Of a stretch of 64,000 nt of DNA, positions 59,529-64,000 are shown in pieces. The position numbers and the translations under genes were made by a program. Source of the stretch: Vandiemenella viatica (Eukaryota > Arthropoda > Insecta > Orthoptera > Morabidae); contig JARYHS010008074.1 in assembly GCA_031002005.1 (NCBI GenBank), forward strand, positions 350,820,932 through 350,884,931, in the 5' to 3' direction. The notes beneath the pieces were generated by a model that did not search any database, was not told where the DNA came from, and saw only the letters and a list, made by a program, of their open reading frames with translations. How positions within the stretch are numbered: the first letter of the stretch is position 1; the number at the start of each line of letters is the position of its first letter.

Positions 59529-60207
59529 AACATACACATACACTGTTAATACAGACAAGAGGACATAAAATTCAAATACGTTTTACTGACTGCTGTAAAC
59601 ATTGATCATCAGTACTGTGTTTCATAGATTTAGCCACGCCATAGAGTCATCACTGAAAACCTGGGCTTGACTTTCTGCCACCCTTTTAATCACTTACTAC
59701 TTGCAAGTTTTAACTTTATATCGACAATATGTGGCTACAGTCTGCATGATAGTGAACAATGACCAATCTTAAACATTTACCAATAATTTATAATGCGCCT
59801 GAAAAGCCGAATTTCCAAAAAACTGGTTTAGTACGGTATCCATTGTCCAAATTGTTACACAAATAACAGCTGCTGCCAAAGGAAAGAATAGTGCAGCTCC
59901 AAAGATAAAATTAAATAATAACAAGATTTAAAATTTAACACAAGGTTACAAAACAATAACGATAATAATACACACACACACAAAATATATTAAAAAAAAA
60001 CGTAAAATCATATGTGTGTCAGCGGCTTCTCCAAACACTGTCCACAAGAACAATTGTTAATTTACTTCCATATGAAGTTCAGCCAGTTGTTTAATTGCAG
60101 CAACATTTTTTTTAATCACTTGTTATACATGACCTGTGAACATGAACTATGCTTGCAGCTTCGCTAGCTTTTAAGCCACTATTCACTTGCACATTTTCAC
60201 TTTCCTA

Positions 60208-60687
60208 TCACAGGAAGTGACCATTGCATGAAGTGTAACGAATAACAACTATGATATAGGCTTCTGCATTTCCCAGTTCATCGGACAGAATGAGCCTGTC
60301 ACCACTGAACAGCTCACTTGACTGCTTTTCACTCCTAACACCCGATGCTTTCCAGGAAGCAAAACTTTGCATGCAATTATCGTGATGGACAATATCTATT
60401 GTTATATGATGCACACAATCTTCCACCCAAAATTTCACTTTCAACTTATCACTACACTTGCGCAATCCATCAAAACCAAATTTTTGTCTCCCCAGAAATA
60501 TCTTACCACCTCTCTCTATACTCTGGCACACAAGAATTATTCCTTGTTTTTCTCTTAAAAGTGGTTTTAGTTTGAATGCTCCAAATCGCGTATCAGAACT
60601 GTTCGGCATGTCGCTGCTGCTACCCATCCATCTCCCAGTCACTGCCTCCCGGTCTGTCAGTATACTGGAAGTCATTCCCTTATACAA
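60208..60687 (-). CDS. Uncharacterised ORF of the LTR element
   Basis: A 159-codon frame with an ATG, in the 3' part of the element. Composition is ordinary, with no zinc knuckle, protease or polymerase motif. Patches: FKLKPLLREKQGIILVCQSI, FWVEDCVHHITIDIVHHDNC and LFSGDRLILSDELGNAE. It lies in a different frame from the coiled-coil ORF, which ends 76 bp upstream. It may be the capsid-like remainder of a gag after a frameshift, or a separate product. I do not recognise it. Confidence 0.4.
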   Translation of the reverse strand: MYKGMTSSILTDREAVTGRWMGSSSDMPNSSDTRFGAFKLKPLLREKQGIILVCQSIERGGKIFLGRQKFGFDGLRKCSDKLKVKFWVEDCVHHITIDIVHHDNCMQSFASWKASGVRSEKQSSELFSGDRLILSDELGNAEAYIIVVIRYTSCNGHFL

Positions 60688-60763
60688 CGGCTAATTAGCA
60701 CTACCAGATTTGTCAATTACATCACTTTGTATATTTTTTATCACATCTATCCCTATCCTCTCT

Positions 60764-61452
60764 TCAATCCACGCTTGCAAATTCTACAACTGTTCTAACT
60801 AGTAAATCCCCCTCTGCCACTTTCCTTTTTCTTACATCTAGCAGTACGTCCCCTTTCCCACTCTCTTCCCCTCTGTAATCCACATTTAATTCTTTCCCAA
60901 CCATATTAAGTGTCATTATTTTTTCAGTGTCTAACCACCCATCTTGTTTTTGATTTTGTTGCTCATCTGTGTTCACAGTCAAACTATAATTTTTAAAATT
61001 CATTAAAGATTTTTTCGTCTCGTGTAACATATTATCTAACCTTGTTTCAGACTCCCGCATGCAAGACATTAGATTCTCCTTACTGTCTTTGTGATTTTTA
61101 TCCATTAATTCCCTAAATTTATCCATATCTTCAAACTGGTGTTCCTCCTTGCTCTTTCGCTCTTCCCTCATTTCTTTCACACTCCTATCAACCATTTCCA
61201 CCAATCTTTCTGACTCCTCCTCAGTCCTCTTTACAACTTCTTTTATCTCATTCATGCATTCTAGTTTCTTCCTCCGGCCCTCCTCATACTCCATTCAGAC
61301 TCATCATATCTCCTGTTCAAACTCTGAAAAATTGCCAAAATATCTTTAATTGTAGAACTTACAGCTGCTCCTTGGGAATCACTAAGATTACTTTCTCTCT
61401 CTTCCCTATCCCCACACTCCCCTTGAATCACACTAAAAACTCTGTTGTCCAT
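60764..61452 (-). pseudogene. Coiled-coil gag-like ORF of the LTR element
   Basis: The minus strand starts with an ATG at 61452 (MDNRVFSVIQGECGDREERE), runs to about 61261, then shifts frame and continues from 61294 to a stop at 60764. Together this is about 225 codons. The middle (RTEEESERLVEMVDRSVKEM, HETKKSLMNF) is very rich in Glu, Lys and Met with heptad spacing, so it is a long coiled coil. The end is basic (DVRKRKVAEGDLLVRTVVEF). It lies first after the primer-binding site and a ~670-bp leader, the position of gag. One small indel near 61270 accounts for the break. No homologue was recognised. Confidence 0.55.
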
Positions 61453-62125
61453 TTCTACACAACCCAGTAATCCTCAAATGCTGACATAAAGTATACTAAA
61501 CCTCCAGACAGAACTCGAAGACAGAGATCAGAGAAAAAAGAGAGCACCTAACGCTACTATCGAACAGATCTGAATATTTTCATTTGAAGTACAACCTTTA
61601 ATTATTTCACGTACATCAACACAACAAGACATTAGAAATGATAGAGGACCACTTCAACTATAAACACAACAAGCAGGAGGAAAAAGAAGAAAAACTCCTA
61701 GAATTGCGACCAGAACATTGTCAAAAACAATTAAATTGAATAAAAACACACACCATTATCAAAATTTATGCCCCCTCTCCCTTGAAATCCATAAACAACA
61801 AACGAACAAGAACTCCGGTATACATAAAAAAAATGCCATGCTTGAAACTGTGAAAAGACAGAGTTACAGCCCTTATGAAATAAAAAAAGGGAAAAATCTA
61901 CATAATTACTGCCAGGCATGAAATAAAAATCTACAAGCTATGTAGTCAAGTGCACTGTCAGAAAACCAAGCCACTCTCTCCGCCGAGAGGAAAAAATTAT
62001 ACAGATAACCATCACCAAAGTTAATTCGCTCAGCCACGTGCTGCGGCTCACCTCAATATAAACTGTCTTCCAGATTGTTGATCAACTGTCTTCAAGGATG
62101 AAATTTTTTGGCTAGGGTCGCCAGA

Positions 62126-62544
62126 TGCAACGGTAACGCTAAGATTGCATCCTCTCAAAGGTCTCGCCCATGATTTTGAAGGAACCAAAATCCTTCCTGT
62201 GATTCCTCACCACAAGCGAGCCTCTGCTTGTACAACTCCGATGTCAGCTTACAGTCTCAACTAAGCCTGTTACTTCTTGCATCCACCAGTTCAGGTTCAA
62301 GGCAGCGAAATGACCACAGAGTAATGACAGTTAACATTCTTTTATTTCAGTAATAAGAGCACAGCTGAATACACATCTACACTTGGTCAAAGCCTGAAAA
62401 CATCTCTCTCGTGTCCAGCGCCTCTCACCCTCTCCCCCACCCCTGTCATTCCAACCCACAGCTTACTTAACGGTACCGCCCCTTCAAGGTCAGGCATTGT
62501 GTGCATACCTGTAGACCAGCCGGGAGGCTATATGGTCACTCACA
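62126..62544 (-). repeat. LTR (5' LTR of the minus-strand element)
   Basis: 419 bp, TG...CA, about 98% identical to the other LTR. Its inner side carries the primer-binding-site-like sequence two bases in. Confidence 0.95.
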
Positions 62545-62668
62545 ACCCGTACGTGATAGTACAAAGGAACAATGAGAATGCTTACACATTGGCACATCCA
62601 CTCACCAAATCCATAAAAGGGACCTATAATGTGATAACAATGAAACCATTTAAACAGCTAGAGACATA
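62545..62668 (+). pseudogene. Older Ty3-like element: integrase C-terminal end
   Basis: Immediately after the LTR element and its accc duplication, the plus strand encodes VIVQRNNENAYTLAHP and GTYNVITMKPFKQ, ending at TAG 62666-62668. These are the last blocks of a gypsy-type integrase C-terminus. If the LTR element and one accc are removed, the frame left at 58529 resumes without a shift, so this is the other side of one interrupted gene. Confidence 0.8.
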
Positions 62669-64000
62669 GGCAAAATATTTTTTTAAAGAAATATGTTGAC
62701 TGGAAAATTTCATGTTAAATATTGTATGGGACAACCACCCTGGTATTAAAAAATTGGAATAAGTGTTGCAGATTGTGCAGAGGTGCGGTGACAAGCATAA
62801 AGTACTGATGATTTCAAGAGAGACCAGTAAGTACAGTAAGTAGGCGGTAAAGTGCTTCAGTTGTTCCGAGGCACACAGTGCCTGGGTGTGGCGTGATTGG
62901 TAAACATGATGTACCTCACGCTTACCTTGACATTGTTTCCACTTACTTGTGACGAAGTGTCTTTATGTAATCTTTGCTATCCAACCTCAATTCTTCCTAT
63001 TTCCACACCTTAGGTTTTAAAGCCCAAGTGGCTAAAGGGTCTATATTTCAAAATTTTACCATCTCTTTCTTCATTTATGTACAATCATTTATCAACATAT
63101 TTTATGTTTAATGATAAATTCAGTATTATTGTCATGTTCTATTAAATTGGAGTAGTAAGTATTGTGTGAAGGACAATTATGTATTACATTTACAAGAACA
63201 CTTTGATTATTTGGTTATGGGTCATATCGTCACTAGATTTGATGGAACAATGATGGTAGCTTAATGCATTATTGTTGATGTGGTAGGATATAACATTTTG
63301 TGAATTGTTCGTATTAAAGGACATTTTGGTTATTTCGTTGCATCTGCAGCCTATCACCACTTGATTTGATCAAACAATAATGGTAGTTTAATATTTTATT
63401 GGCGATGTGGCAGGACCTAATATTTTGTAAATTTTCTGATCTTTTAGGTAATTGAGTATTTGATAACAATCAATGTTGCCTATGTTTTCACACATCGTCA
63501 ACTAATTGAGTAATTTTGCTAATGTTTAATGTCACAGTTTTCCTATGTTAAATCTCACACACAGTTTGTACATTGTTGTTAGGATAAATTTATTATTCAC
63601 AAAGTAACGCATGTGGTGTAGTTTAGATGATAAATCCTTTGATGGAAGGTATTGTACAAATTTATGTAACTACAACCCCGACCAAGAAACGGAACTTGAA
63701 TTCAGTATACGGTTTGAAATATTGTGTAATATTGATGTCTTGAATGTTTTGTAGGCATGAGTGGAGTGTGGATGTTGTGTTTCAAGGCAAGAGGATAGTG
63801 TTATTTGATTTTATCCATTGCTATTTGATATGGAAATTTAATGGCATTTCCCCATTAATTTGTAAGAACATTTGAGAAGTTTAAAAGGTTTTAAATAGTG
63901 GCGGTTGGCATGGTTTTCTGGTGACATCAGGATCTGCCAAGTCCATGGGCTTAGGGAGGTAGAGCCCAGTTTTAAAGCATGGGTTGAAAATGGACGTTGT
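62669..64000. other. No gene recognised
   Basis: AT-rich sequence after the end of the older Ty3-like integrase. It may include the element's 3' LTR, but no partner repeat is visible in the window to define it. Confidence 0.4.

Larger units (their letters stand above)
58526..62548 (-). mobile_element. Young non-autonomous LTR retrotransposon (4 kb) with 4-bp TSD
   Basis: Two direct repeats, 58530-58941 (412 bp) and 62126-62544 (419 bp), both start TG and end CA and are about 98% identical (roughly seven substitutions and two small indels). The duplications are accc at 58526-58529 and 62545-62548. The minus strand is the sense strand. Beside the right LTR, two bases inside it, is a primer-binding-site-like TGGCGACCCTAGCC (plus 62110-62123). 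Beside the left LTR is a polypurine tract, gaaaaaaaagggggtgtag. The 3.18-kb interior has a coiled-coil ORF and a second frame but no pol, so it would need enzymes in trans. Confidence 0.95.

Overview
The window is eukaryotic, intron-scale and transposon-dominated. It is AT-rich, has no operons or bacterial signals, and most of its recognisable coding sequence is transposon-derived and disabled. Two features suggest a polyneopteran insect, probably orthopteran-like: a tRNA-derived SINE whose body ends in a gacgttaaac stretch plus poly(A), and a CR1-like LINE whose 3' end reads gagtatgaatgtagat. Both resemble repeats I remember from locust and cricket genomes. This is recall, not a search result, and no species can be named.

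Layout. 0.47-1.77 kb: a complete but dead mariner with perfect 28-bp inverted repeats and TA duplications. 2.04-2.69 kb: a non-autonomous hAT. About 3.9-4.1 kb: a CpG-rich island with a minus-strand Kozak ATG directly followed by a splice-donor consensus. 7.1-8.1 kb: a Mutator-like transposase remnant. 8.5 kb: a SINE. 10.5-11.2 and 13.8-14.5 kb: two zinc-knuckle ORF1/gag remnants with their 5' ends facing each other. 14.5-15.6 kb: a degenerate pyrimidine-rich tandem array. 15.7-20.0 kb: two Helitrons joined head to tail, each filled with a ~167-bp satellite-like repeat. 20.06-21.87 kb: a third Helitron, inverted. 22.8-24.6 kb: a hAT-like element. 24.7-35 kb: a decayed Ty3/gypsy-like element on the minus strand, split by a CR1-like LINE on the plus strand (26.9-30.9 kb) and probably by another element (32.3-33.75 kb). 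39.2-39.4 kb: a mariner fragment. 42.4-44.2 kb: two Penelope-like fragments in opposite orientation. 45.5 kb: a SINE. 47.4-49.9 kb: a deleted piggyBac interrupted by a Jockey-like LINE. 51.0-51.6 and 56.0-56.9 kb: LINE 3' fragments. 53.5-53.9 kb: the best candidate for a host gene, a terminal coding exon on the minus strand. 57.2 kb: a truncated SINE. 57.5-62.7 kb: a three-level nest, with a SINE inside a young non-autonomous LTR element inside an older Ty3-like element.

Target-site duplications, empty-site comparisons and reading-frame continuity date several insertions relative to one another. The most unusual structure is the head-to-tail Helitron pair with its dimeric satellite. The most likely host signals are the CpG/Kozak/donor site near 3.9 kb and the exon near 53.7 kb.
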